Source: Acidobacteriota bacterium
GTDB taxonomy: Bacteria > Acidobacteriota > Aminicenantia > S016-38
Length of the DNA: 52,137 nucleotides
Assembly (NCBI GenBank): GCA_015486055.1
Contig: WFSJ01000035.1
Coordinates: forward strand, 1 to 52,137
Direction of reading: 5' to 3'
Positions 43,140-51,091 of the stretch are shown here, piece by piece; position 1 is the stretch's first letter; every line of letters starts with the position of its first letter. Both the position numbers and the translations under genes were made by a program. The notes under the pieces are model-generated. The model made no database searches and was not told the origin of the DNA. It saw only the letters and a program-made list of their open reading frames with translations.

Positions 43140-44944
43140 AATTCAGGGATTTCTTTGACAGTAAAGATTTCATTCTTTTTGACGGGGCCATTGGGACTCA
43201 GATATATGCAAAAGGAGTCCCAAAAGGTCATTGCTATGATGAACTAAATATATCAATGCCTGAAATCCTGATGGAAATTCACGGGGAATATATTGAGGCA
43301 GGAGCAGAGGTCATGACAACCAACACCTTTGGAGCTAACAGATTTATACTTGGTGAATATTATGACCTTGCCGCAAAGACAAGGGAGATAAACTATTATG
43401 GGGCAAGAATAGCAAAAAGGGTTGCAAGAGACAGGGCTTTTGTTGCAGGTTCCATAGGGCCTGTATCCAGACCTCTTGACAGGGAGAGAAGGCTTAGGGA
43501 TGAGGAGATAGCCGAAATCATGAGGGAACAAATAGAGTCTCTTCTTGAAGGTGGAGTGGACCTTATAATCTTTGAGACATTTTCCTGTCTGGAGGAACTT
43601 CTAATAGGGATTAATGTAGCAAGAAAGGTCAAGGATGACCTGTTTATAATAGCTGAGATGTCCTTTCCGAACAGTGGACTCACTATTTTTGGAAGAAACC
43701 CCTATGAGGCTGGATTGAAACTTAGCTCTACAGAAGCGGATGTTATCGGCACAAACTGTGGAGCGGGCCCGAAAAATGTTTACGAAGCAGTCAGGAAAAT
43801 GGCTTCAGTTACAGAAAAAGAACTTTCTGCAATGCCAAATGCAGGACTTGCCCGTTTCATTCAGGGAAAGTTTTACTATCCTTATAATCCTGAATACTTT
43901 GCAAAATACGGGAGGAGGTTTCTGAACTCGGGGGTGAAAGTTACAGGAGGATGTTGCGGAACCACCCCTGAACATATAAGACTTTTAAGCCGGAGTATTG
44001 AAGGGCTAAAGCCAAAAAAGAGAAAGAGGAAAAGAGTTGAAATCGTAGAGAGAAGGAATGTAAGAAAGGAGGAGAAGATAGAATCAAAACTCAGGGAAAA
44101 ACTTCGCACAGGAAAAGTTTTATCTATTGAGGTTGACCCGCCAAAGGACCCTGATTTTGAAAAATTTCTCAGGAGTATAGAGCCCTACTCAAAATATATA
44201 GATGCAATAAACGTCTCGGACAGCCCAATGGCAAGACCGAGGATGTCTTCAATATCTACTGGAAAACTCCTTAAAGATTCCCTTGGAAAAGAGATAATTG
44301 TTCATTATACATGCAGGGACAGAAATATACTTGGAATTCAATCAGACCTTCTCGGGGCCTCTGCCTTGGGTCTTGAAAACTTCCTTGCCATAGGAGGAGA
44401 TCCCCCGTCAATCGGGGACTATCCATTTGCAACAGGAGTTTATGACCTGACGTCAGAGGGACTCGTGGAGCTTATGTCGTCTTTGAATCATGGAGTTGAC
44501 CTCCTTGGAAGCCCGGTGGGAAAACAGACGCAGTTTTTTATAGGAATTGGGATGGGAGCCGGAGGAGACAGGGAAAAGGAACTCCAGAGAGTTGAGGCAA
44601 AGATAGCCAAAGGTGCCCACTTTGTCATAACACAACCAATCTTCAACATAGATGAAATTAGCGTAAGGATAGAGAAAATAAAAGGTAAAGGGATTGCTGT
44701 TATTGTCAGCATAATCATACTTTTCTCATTTAAAAATGCTGAATATCTGCATTATGAAGTTCCAGGAATTGCAATTCCTGAAAAATATCTAAAAAGAATG
44801 GAAGGGAAAAGGGGTAGAGAAGCAGAAAAGGAAGGGGTTTCGATAGCAAGGGAACTTCTCGCAGAGATTGAAGGCATAGCGGATGGAATTCTTCTTATTA
44901 CTCCCCCTGGAAAATTCTATCTTGTAGAGGAAATTCTTTCATAA
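43136..44944 (+). CDS. Homocysteine S-methyltransferase / methylenetetrahydrofolate reductase fusion
   Basis: A 602-residue bifunctional protein like Bacillus YitJ. The N-terminal half (about 1-290) is a homocysteine methyltransferase domain with ILFDGAIGTQIYAKG, VIGTNCGAGP and VTGGCCGTTPEHIRLL (zinc cysteines). After a Lys/Arg-rich linker (about 290-320) comes MTHFR (about 325-602): VLSIEVDPPKDPDFEKFL, VHYTCRDRNILGIQSDL, FLAIGGDPPSIGDYPFATGV, AKGAHFVITQPIFN. The reductase part should supply methyltetrahydrofolate to MetH. The methyltransferase part closely resembles the N terminus of the preceding gene and lacks folate and B12 modules, so its methyl donor is unclear. It ends the operon. Confidence 0.93.
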   Translation: MKFRDFFDSKDFILFDGAIGTQIYAKGVPKGHCYDELNISMPEILMEIHGEYIEAGAEVMTTNTFGANRFILGEYYDLAAKTREINYYGARIAKRVARDRAFVAGSIGPVSRPLDRERRLRDEEIAEIMREQIESLLEGGVDLIIFETFSCLEELLIGINVARKVKDDLFIIAEMSFPNSGLTIFGRNPYEAGLKLSSTEADVIGTNCGAGPKNVYEAVRKMASVTEKELSAMPNAGLARFIQGKFYYPYNPEYFAKYGRRFLNSGVKVTGGCCGTTPEHIRLLSRSIEGLKPKKRKRKRVEIVERRNVRKEEKIESKLREKLRTGKVLSIEVDPPKDPDFEKFLRSIEPYSKYIDAINVSDSPMARPRMSSISTGKLLKDSLGKEIIVHYTCRDRNILGIQSDLLGASALGLENFLAIGGDPPSIGDYPFATGVYDLTSEGLVELMSSLNHGVDLLGSPVGKQTQFFIGIGMGAGGDREKELQRVEAKIAKGAHFVITQPIFNIDEISVRIEKIKGKGIAVIVSIIILFSFKNAEYLHYEVPGIAIPEKYLKRMEGKRGREAEKEGVSIARELLAEIEGIADGILLITPPGKFYLVEEILS

Positions 44945-44979
44945 AAAGAAGGTAGATCTTGCATCGTGAAGGCCAATTA

Positions 44980-45203
44980 TTATTTGTAGATATCCCTTCT
45001 ATGTCCTACAAAATGAATAGTTATTTTGAGTCCTTCCCTCTCCACAATATAGATTACCCTCCAATCTCCAACCCTTGCTTATAGAATTTAAGATCAAAAT
45101 TTTCTCCCAACCATTCTACCTTTTTTGTTATCCTTGCGGCTATTTTTCGATCAATTCTGAAAAGGCTTTCTTTAGCGGATTTTGTAAAATTTACTTCATA
45201 CAT
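44980..45203 (-). pseudogene. Decayed RelE/ParE-family toxin gene
   Basis: Starting at the ATG at 45203, the minus strand reads MYEVNFTKSAKESLFRIDRK followed by IAARITKKVEWLGENFD, a clear RelE/ParE-type opening. That frame stops at 45054. In another frame the family's C-terminal end continues to the stop at 44980: RVGDWRVIYIVEREG and IHFVGHRRDIYK. About eight to twelve middle residues are missing and the frame is shifted, so no intact toxin is made. Such toxins cut mRNA or poison gyrase when intact. A fragment of the antitoxin lies just upstream. Confidence 0.8.
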
Positions 45204-45206
45204 CTA

Positions 45207-45269
45207 TTACAGGTTCAATTCCTTTTTTATCTCGTCCAGAGAAAAAATCTCTCCTTTTTCTTCTTCCTT
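45207..45269 (-). pseudogene. Fragment of the cognate antitoxin gene (C-terminal end)
   Basis: On the minus strand the last 20 codons before the TAA at 45207 read KEEEKGEIFSLDEIKKELNL, typical of the C terminus of a small RelB/Phd-type antitoxin. No start or DNA-binding part is found upstream, where hairpin repeats begin. The stop lies three bases before the toxin remnant's ATG, the normal antitoxin-toxin order. Confidence 0.55.
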
Positions 45270-45314
45270 GAAGCAAAAACTGAGGAGGGATTTTTATACT
45301 TCCCCCTTAGTCCC

Positions 45315-45332
45315 CCCCTCTAAAGAGAGGGG
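45315..45332 (+). repeat. GC-rich hairpin within repeat cluster
   Basis: CCCCTCT, loop AAAG and AGAGGGG form a perfect seven-base-pair stem. Flanking text (CCCCCTTAGTCCCCCC before, ATATGAGGATTT after) resembles the neighbouring repeats in reverse order. It could act as a terminator-like or REP-like element between the two convergent operons. Confidence 0.55.
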
Positions 45333-45378
45333 AAATATGAGGATTTCCCTTATTCCCTATTTTTCTATTCGCTTAAAT

Positions 45379-45413
45379 TCCCTGCTTTCGTAAAGGAAGG
45401 TTAGGGCGGATTT
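45379..45413 (+). repeat. Intergenic hairpin repeat, copy 2
   Basis: A 35-base copy (TCCCTGCTTTCGTAAAGG, then AAGGTTAGGGCGGATTT) of the same family as 38167 and 45441. The arms CTTT and AAAG, with flanking partial complements, form an imperfect stem around CGT. Confidence 0.6.
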
Positions 45414-45440
45414 TTTACTTCTATTTTCCTCTCTTTCTAT

Positions 45441-45475
45441 TCCTCCCTTTCGTGAAGGGAGGTTAGGAGGGATTT
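45441..45475 (+). repeat. Intergenic hairpin repeat, copy 3
   Basis: A 35-base copy (TCCTCCCTTTCGTGAAGG, then GAGGTTAGGAGGGATTT). CCTCCCTT and AAGGGAGG form a perfect eight-base-pair stem with loop TCGTG, followed by TTAGGAGGGATTT. It is the best-formed copy of the family in this window. Confidence 0.65.
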
Positions 45476-45535
45476 CTCTCTATCCCCCCAGCAAACTCGC
45501 CTCACTCCACTGAATTCTCTTTTCCCAATGCGAAT

Positions 45536-47521
45536 TTATGTTTTCATCTTTTTGAATCCAAATGCAGCCGAGACAAGGATGAGGAATATCCCAATGAGGC
45601 ATCCCCTGAAGCCAAGAAAAGGGACAAGAACCAATCCAATGGAGAAACCAGATATTGAGGAGCCGAGAAGGTCGGAGAAATAAAGAGAGGAGAAGTTCTT
45701 CGTTTTTCCCGAAAGGAACCCAAAGCTTCCCCCTTCCAGGAATCCTAAGAGAAAGAACAGGGTGTAAAAAATTGCAAGCGAGGGTTTTTGAACTAAAATT
45801 ATTAAAATTGGGAGTAAGGCAAGGATTATTATTGAGTATTTTTTCTTGAAGAATATTGAACCAAGACCAAGGGCAAACATGACAAGGCCAGCAAGAAGGC
45901 TGACCTGAAGGTAGAAATACCCTCTCTGATATTGAAATAGGAGGAGAAGGAGGAGCTCGTAGGCAAAGGCAGAGAAGCTTATCATTCCCATTGAAAGGGA
46001 AGGGGTGGACTTAAAAAATGGGAGAATCAGGAAGAATGCGAGGGGCAAAAGCCATAAAAAATTTTTTCTAACCATTGGAAATCCAGGGGAATAATGTCTT
46101 ATCCACTTTACAAGGCTGAAAACATAGGATACAGGTTTCCCATCGGTGTTGGGCTCAGTTTTTACTATTGCTGAGTGGAATTTCTCCATTTCAAGCTCAT
46201 TTGTTTCAAAGGAGAGCTGAATTGGGAAGTAAATCTCAGGCGTTATTGAATTAATTTTCAGGAAATTCTCGTAAGACTCAGGGCTAAGGTTAAAGTCCTT
46301 TGACGAACCTATCAAAACGAGCTGATTACCAGGGGCAGCCTTAACCACAGGAAAAGCTCTTTTCACTGAATAGTATACGGAGCTTATTATCTTTGAGTCA
46401 ACATCTGAATAATAATTTCCCGATGCAAGGGATAGGGCAACTCTCAGGGAAATTCTTTTGAGGGATGAGAAAAATTCCACTGTGTAAAATCTCGTGGCAG
46501 AGGAAGATGTAGGAGGAGGAAGGTCAATTATTGCAAGGTCAAATTTTTCCCTTGTTTTCCTTACGAATTCCCTGCCATCTGTAAGGGCGATCTTTACTCC
46601 TTTCATATTGAAGAATCTCCTGGCAACTTCTGTTAGGGCTGGATTCGGCTCAACATAAGTTACCTCAATTCCTTTTACTTTCTTTAAGTACTTAAGGCAT
46701 CTCCCGCCTCCCCCTATAAGAAGCACTTTTTTACCTCCATTTATAAGGGGCAAATAGGATAGCTTTTCTGCAGGGGTTGGAGGAAAGTCGTATAATTTCT
46801 CCCCGTTTTCCCATATTGTATAAACTCCGTTATATTCTGTAAGAGTAATCTTTCCATAAGGGGATTCCTTTTCCTCTACGAGTTTTAAAGGGGAAAAAAG
46901 CCTGCTCCAGCTTGGCCTCTCAAGAAAAAGGAGAGGAACAGCAAGGAGGAGAGCCAGAATAGCCTGAGTCCTCAGCTTAAAGAGAAGCATTAGAAGCAGG
47001 AATATCGCTGTCGCAAAGGAAGCGGAAATATAGGAGGGAAATCTCGGAAGAAAGAAAAGATAAAGGAATAAAGCTGCTGTGAATGAGCCTATTGCATCCG
47101 CTCCATATACAAGGGCAGGTTTTCTGAATTCATCCGAAAGGGAGGAAAAAAAACCACCGCTGACTAAAGAAAATGGAATCAAAATTAAAAGTGCTATTAT
47201 ATAAACCTTTAAAGGAGGAAGCTGACCAGGGACATAAATACTCCATTTAAGGATGGGCCTTAAGGATAAAAGGGAAATGAGGAAAAAAGGGGTAAACCAA
47301 AGGAAAAGTTTTCTGTAATTTACTCTCCTTAGAATATATGCCCCTGCGCCGCTCGCGAGAAGGTAAATAGCAAAATAAAAGGAAATTATTACCTCATTTT
47401 GTGGGAGAAGGGAAAGAACTTCTCTCAGATAAATTATCTGGGCTGAAAAGGAAGCAAACCCTGCAGCGAAGCTAAGACCAAACGCCTGGTATCGGTTCTC
47501 CACAGTATTCGCACTTCCCAT
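45536..47521 (-). CDS. Membrane-embedded spermidine-synthase-like protein
   Basis: A 661-residue protein with about six membrane helices in the N-terminal part (to about 205), a soluble Rossmann methyltransferase-type domain (about 210-450), and another group of helices (about 480-660). The soluble part resembles polyamine synthases: KKVLLIGGGGRCLKYLKK, VTYVEPNPALTEVARRFF, TDGREFVRKTREKFDLAIID and TRFYTVEFFSSLKR. The acceptor-binding segment reads DLPPPTSSS where true spermidine synthases have a D-S/T-DP-type motif, so polyamine synthesis is doubtful. The ATG at 47521 has no ribosome site and overlaps the radical SAM gene by 50 bases; a GTG at 47503 is an alternative. It is third in an operon with DUF362 and the AmrS-like gene. 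Confidence 0.8.
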   Translation of the reverse strand: MGSANTVENRYQAFGLSFAAGFASFSAQIIYLREVLSLLPQNEVIISFYFAIYLLASGAGAYILRRVNYRKLFLWFTPFFLISLLSLRPILKWSIYVPGQLPPLKVYIIALLILIPFSLVSGGFFSSLSDEFRKPALVYGADAIGSFTAALFLYLFFLPRFPSYISASFATAIFLLLMLLFKLRTQAILALLLAVPLLFLERPSWSRLFSPLKLVEEKESPYGKITLTEYNGVYTIWENGEKLYDFPPTPAEKLSYLPLINGGKKVLLIGGGGRCLKYLKKVKGIEVTYVEPNPALTEVARRFFNMKGVKIALTDGREFVRKTREKFDLAIIDLPPPTSSSATRFYTVEFFSSLKRISLRVALSLASGNYYSDVDSKIISSVYYSVKRAFPVVKAAPGNQLVLIGSSKDFNLSPESYENFLKINSITPEIYFPIQLSFETNELEMEKFHSAIVKTEPNTDGKPVSYVFSLVKWIRHYSPGFPMVRKNFLWLLPLAFFLILPFFKSTPSLSMGMISFSAFAYELLLLLLFQYQRGYFYLQVSLLAGLVMFALGLGSIFFKKKYSIIILALLPILIILVQKPSLAIFYTLFFLLGFLEGGSFGFLSGKTKNFSSLYFSDLLGSSISGFSIGLVLVPFLGFRGCLIGIFLILVSAAFGFKKMKT

Positions 47522-48587
47522 TTTTTATGTGAATCTCTTTTATCTTGTAGCCAACCCTCTTTATTACTGTTTTCCCGCATTTAGGGCAGTAAGTGCTTTC
47601 TCCTGGATGCCCTGGAACATTACCAACATAAACAAATTTCATACCCTCGGACATGGCAATTTCCCTTGCCCTTTCGAGGGTTTTCACTGGAGTTGCAGGG
47701 AGATTTTTTAGCATATACATAGGGAAAAATCTTGAGAAGTGAAGGGGGACGTCTTTCCCCACTTCTCTTACAAGCCAGCGGCTCATTCTCTTTATATCGT
47801 CCATATTATCATTGAGGGTTGGGATAACAAGATACACTATCTCAAGCCATTTCCCGCTTTTCGCAGCTGCAACTATTGCATTGAGAACTGGCTTTAGATG
47901 ACCCCTTACGATTTTTCTGTAAAAATCCTCTGTAAAAGCTTTAAGGTCAATTTTTACTCCATCCATCGCGTTCAATATATCCTTCCAGGGCTCGGGATTA
48001 ACATGGGCCCCTGTAACAATAACATTCCTTATCCCAAGCTTTGATGCCTGCTCTGCAGTATCAAGCATATATTCAACAAAGATTATTGGCTCTGTGTATG
48101 TATAAGCTATTATGGGAGCCATGTATCTGTAGGCCAGTGAGGCTATTTTTGAGGGAGGAAGGTTAAGTGATCTTGCCTCCTCAGGTCTTACCTGAGAAAT
48201 CTGCCAGTTCTGACAGAACTTACAGTTTACATTGCAACCTGCTGTTGCCATAGAAAAGGCATTTTTTCCGGGCAGAAAATGGAAAAACGGCTTTTTTTCA
48301 ATGGGGTCTATGGCTATAGAGCATGCTTTTCCATAGACAAGGCTTATGTATTTTCCCCCTCTGTTTTCTCTAACTCCGCAGTATCCCCTTTCCTTATCTC
48401 CAACAATACATTTTCTTGGACAGAGAAGGCATTGAATGCGTCTATCGGGAAGCTTTTTGTAATATCTTGCCTCGTGGGAGGAAAGAGAGCTGACGTGATT
48501 AGGGCTTTGACCTTTTAGTTTTGGGACCTCTATTACAGGAAAAACAAGGGTTCCCCCTAAGATTTTTATGAAATCCCTTCTTTTCAT
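47472..48587 (-). CDS. Tat-signal radical SAM protein of the AmmeMemoRadiSam (AmrS) family
   Basis: A 371-residue radical SAM enzyme. The cluster cysteines are Cys118, Cys122 and Cys125 in TAGCNVNCKFCQNW. Before it lies a second cysteine set, CLLCPRKCIVGDKERGYCGV (53-70), typical of this family. IAYTYTEPIIFVEYM, GVKIDLKAFTEDFYRKI, HFSRFFPMYML and the C-terminal zinc-ribbon-like CPKCG...CEYCG follow. The N terminus MKRRDFIKILGGTLVFPVIE is a classic twin-arginine export signal. Neither AMMECR1 nor Memo partner genes are in the window. The stop overlaps the spermidine-synthase-like gene and its start overlaps the DUF362 gene by four bases. Substrate unknown. Confidence 0.9.
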   Translation of the reverse strand: MKRRDFIKILGGTLVFPVIEVPKLKGQSPNHVSSLSSHEARYYKKLPDRRIQCLLCPRKCIVGDKERGYCGVRENRGGKYISLVYGKACSIAIDPIEKKPFFHFLPGKNAFSMATAGCNVNCKFCQNWQISQVRPEEARSLNLPPSKIASLAYRYMAPIIAYTYTEPIIFVEYMLDTAEQASKLGIRNVIVTGAHVNPEPWKDILNAMDGVKIDLKAFTEDFYRKIVRGHLKPVLNAIVAAAKSGKWLEIVYLVIPTLNDNMDDIKRMSRWLVREVGKDVPLHFSRFFPMYMLKNLPATPVKTLERAREIAMSEGMKFVYVGNVPGHPGESTYCPKCGKTVIKRVGYKIKEIHIKNGKCEYCGEPIPGVWS

Positions 48588-49399
48588 ATTTCCTCCACTT
48601 CGTATTTAGTGCTTCCAAGTCCCATTTTCTCTGCTGTAAATATCCATTTAGGCTCCCTGTTCTCATTTTTAAGAGGAGGGAGGCCTGCTTTTGCCCTTAA
48701 TTTTTCTATCATTTTCCAGCCGAGATGGTCCACTGCTACAGGGTCTTCTCCCATTATTAAAAGTCCAGGCTTTGCATACCACCTGACATGATAGGAAGGG
48801 CCCCTGTGAAACTGAACCTTTGTAGCATCTATTATTGACATCCTGTGCTTTGTAACCACTGGCTCACAGGAGAAAAGTTCGGGAATAAATGGGTCGCACC
48901 CATTATCGTGATATTTGTTTGGATTGTGAACTGCACCATAGTAATTCTTCATTGAGAGAGTAACCCCTGCTAAATCATGGTCCTTCAGAACAGCTAAGGA
49001 AACAGAGGAGTCAGCATATTCCTGTATCTTGGAAAAAAGTGAACCAATATCCCCATTGACTCTTAACCTGCCGTATCCAACCCTTGGAGAATCCGTTGCA
49101 ATCACCTTGAGACTTCCTCTCCTCTTGATGTCGTATCCCGCTCTCTTCATCTCCTCCTCTTGCCTGTCCCAAACTGCAACCTCATCTCCAAAAGCCTCAA
49201 GGATGATCTGAGCTAAGGAAAGGGAAAGTTGTGGGGTCGTGGAAAGCAATTTCCCGGAAAGAGTGTTAACTTTAAGAGATGCGAATTTTCCCCTGAAGTA
49301 TTTCTTAAGCCAGGCCTTGTAGGATGGGAATAGATAGGATAAACCTTTAAGGATTGAGTCCTTAAAACTTCCCCTCACTCTTACAATGGCAACCTTCAT
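48584..49399 (-). CDS. DUF362 domain protein
   Basis: A 271-residue protein of the DUF362 family, which often groups with iron-sulfur or radical SAM proteins. The family marks seen are VKVNTLSGKLLSTTPQLSLS-type opening residues, VAVLKDHDLAGVTLSMKN-like core, KNYYGAVHNPNKYHDNGCDP and MIDATKVQFHRGPS-type residues before LLIMGEDPVAVDHLGWK. No ferredoxin-like CxxCxxCxxxC cluster is present in this copy. It lacks a membrane segment. It starts the three-gene operon with the AmrS-like and spermidine-synthase-like genes. There is no Shine-Dalgarno before the ATG; see the adjoining promoter. Confidence 0.85.
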   Translation of the reverse strand: MKVAIVRVRGSFKDSILKGLSYLFPSYKAWLKKYFRGKFASLKVNTLSGKLLSTTPQLSLSLAQIILEAFGDEVAVWDRQEEEMKRAGYDIKRRGSLKVIATDSPRVGYGRLRVNGDIGSLFSKIQEYADSSVSLAVLKDHDLAGVTLSMKNYYGAVHNPNKYHDNGCDPFIPELFSCEPVVTKHRMSIIDATKVQFHRGPSYHVRWYAKPGLLIMGEDPVAVDHLGWKMIEKLRAKAGLPPLKNENREPKWIFTAEKMGLGSTKYEVEEI

Positions 49400-49405
49400 A
49401 ATGTA

Positions 49406-49411
49406 ATTTTA
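49406..49411 (-). promoter_or_regulatory. -10 box abutting the DUF362 start (leaderless candidate)
   Basis: TAAAAT on the minus strand (49411-49406) is six bases before the ATG at 49399, with no ribosome site between. No convincing -35 is visible at 16-18 bases, so this call is weaker than the other leaderless candidates. Confidence 0.35.
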
Positions 49412-49531
49412 CACCCAATTTAATCCCCATTTACATGAGTTTTCTAAATTAGTCATGAGAAGAGTTCAGGCGTTAATTTCTTCTTGCCTTTCCTTCTGGA
49501 AAGAGGAAAAATCCTCAAAATAAGTTATCAC

Positions 49532-49560
49532 TTGACCTTTCAGTAAAAATTGTGTATAAG
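49532..49560 (+). promoter_or_regulatory. Promoter of the HU gene
   Basis: TTGACC (49532-49537), a 17-base spacer and TATAAG (49555-49560), each 5 of 6. The start would fall near 49567, leaving a leader of about 23 bases with a GGGGGT ribosome site before the ATG at 49590. Confidence 0.65.
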
Positions 49561-49589
49561 ATTAATGAGAAAATTTTATAGGGGGTAAC

Positions 49590-49883
49590 ATGACTAAGAC
49601 AGAACTTGCAAAAAGACTTGCGGAACAAACCGGTCTTTCTCAGGTAAAGGCCCTGGAAGTTATTAGCACAATTTTCGATGCTCGTCCGGGAAAGGGAATT
49701 ATAGCAGAAGAGTTAGATGCCGGAGGAAAGGTAATAATTCCAGGTTTCGGAAGCTTCCATACTCGTCACCGCAGTGCAAGGGAAGGACGGAATCCTGCCA
49801 CAGGTAAGAAAATGAGAATACCTGCAAGGAGCTATCCTGTTTTCAGACCAGGAAAAACCCTGAAGGAAAGAGTGGGAAAGTGA
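49590..49883 (+). CDS. hup: HU-family DNA-binding protein
   Basis: A 97-residue basic nucleoid protein that bends DNA as a dimer. It has the helical dimerisation part (MTKTELAKRLAEQTGLS, KALEVISTIF), KVIIPGFGSFHTRHRSAR, and the DNA-contact arm GRNPATGKKMRIPARSYPVF, followed by RPGKTLKERV. A few extra residues before the first strand (ARPGKGIIAEELDAG) make it slightly longer than E. coli HU. It is a single-gene unit with its own promoter, convergent with prfB. The 70 bases after it hold no clear hairpin. Confidence 0.95.
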   Translation: MTKTELAKRLAEQTGLSQVKALEVISTIFDARPGKGIIAEELDAGGKVIIPGFGSFHTRHRSAREGRNPATGKKMRIPARSYPVFRPGKTLKERVGK

Positions 49884-49953
49884 AAATCAAGGGGTTGTCC
49901 TTTGGGCGGCCTCCTATTCTCTCTAAAACTCCGAAGAATTTGTAAGAGATTTT

Positions 49954-51091
49954 TTAAGTTGTCAATTTGTTCTTGGGTTGAACCGAAGAAGTTCTTTCCT
50001 TTGACTTCATTTTAAAGAGAAACTCTTTAAGAAAGATATCTATCTCTCCGTTAAGGACTTTGTCTGCTTGAGGAATTTCTATTCCTGTCCTATGGTCCCT
50101 GACTGCCTTGTAAGGGTAGAGGACATAAGTTCTTATCTGATTTCCCCAAGATATGTCCTTCTTGCTTTTTTCAAGTTTTTCCATCTTTTTCTCTTTTTTC
50201 TTTTTCTCCATTTCATAAAGCCTTGAGCGAAGAATTTTCATAGCAGTTGCCTTATTTTTATGCTGGGACCTTTCATTCTGGATAGATACTACTATTCCTG
50301 TAGGAATATGGGTTATTCTCACTGCTGAATCCGTCTTGTTAATATGTTGCCCTCCATGTCCGGAAGCCCTGAATGTATCTATCTTGAGATCTTTTGGGTC
50401 AATATCAACCTTAACATCCTCCTCAATTTCAGGATAAACGAAAACAGATGAAAACGATGTGTGTCTCCTTTTGTTTGCATCAAATGGTGAAATTCTTATA
50501 AGCCTGTGGATTCCTGACTCCCCCTGGAGAAGGCCGAAGGCATATGTACCCTGAATATCTATTGTCGCGCTTTTTATACCAGCCTCATCACCTTCCTGAA
50601 GTTCGAGAAGCTCTGCCTTATATCCCTTTTCCTCTGCCCATCTAAGATACATCCTCAAAAGCATCTGCGCCCAATCTTGGCTCTCCGTGCCCCCTGCCCC
50701 AGGATGTATTGTCAGAAGGGCATTTCTCATCTCGTCGTCTTCTGTGAAGAGATTCTTTACCTCCTCTTCCTCTATAATTTCTTCAAGTCTTTTTATTGAG
50801 GCTTCCAGCTCCTTTAGTTCCACTTCTTCGTAGAGTTCCACATGAAGTTCTGCATCCTCTACGGCATCCTTCATCCGAATGTAAGAATTTAATCTATCCT
50901 CAAGGACTTTTTTCCTCCCCCCGAGTTTCCTTGCCTTTTCTGGATTTTCGCTCCACAGATTTGGAGAAGAGAGCTCCTTGTCTATTTTTTCTATTTCCTT
51001 CCTTATTTTTTCAGGGTCAAAGATACCCCCTTAGTTTTTCATATTTTTCCTTGAATTTTTCAAGCTTCCTTTCCGCTTCGTAAACTTCCAT
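49954..51091 (-). CDS. prfB: Peptide chain release factor 2, made by programmed +1 frameshift
   Basis: Release factor for UGA and UAA codons, about 378 residues after frameshifting. The first 24 codons run from the ATG at 51091 (AAGGAGGTCATC before it) to an in-frame TGA at 51019-51017. Translation continues in the +1 frame to 49954. The factor 2 features are the SPF stop-codon tripeptide in RISPFDANKRRHTSF and the catalytic GGQ in RASGHGGQHINKTDSAVR, then ITHIPTGIVVS. A caller starting at the ATG at 50874 would lose about 70 residues of the N-terminal domain. The first codons overlap the 3' end of lnt by 61 bases, so the two are probably cotranscribed. Confidence 0.95.
51016..51028 (-). promoter_or_regulatory. 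prfB programmed +1 frameshift site
   Basis: On the minus strand the bases GGGTATCTTTGAC (51028-51016), with AG before them, give AGGGGGTATCTTTGAC. This is the well-known site: a Shine-Dalgarno-like AGGGGG, three bases, then the slippery CTT followed by TGA C. Low release factor 2 lets ribosomes slip forward by one base, so the protein controls its own synthesis. Confidence 0.93.

Noticed and set aside
45075-45323. 82-codon plus-strand open frame
   Set aside because: It is antisense to the toxin relic and runs into the hairpin repeats. Composition is Phe/Ser/Leu-rich as expected from chance in AT-rich DNA.
49884-49953. Rho-independent terminator between hup and prfB
   Set aside because: I see no stable stem followed by a T run in either direction in these 70 bases.
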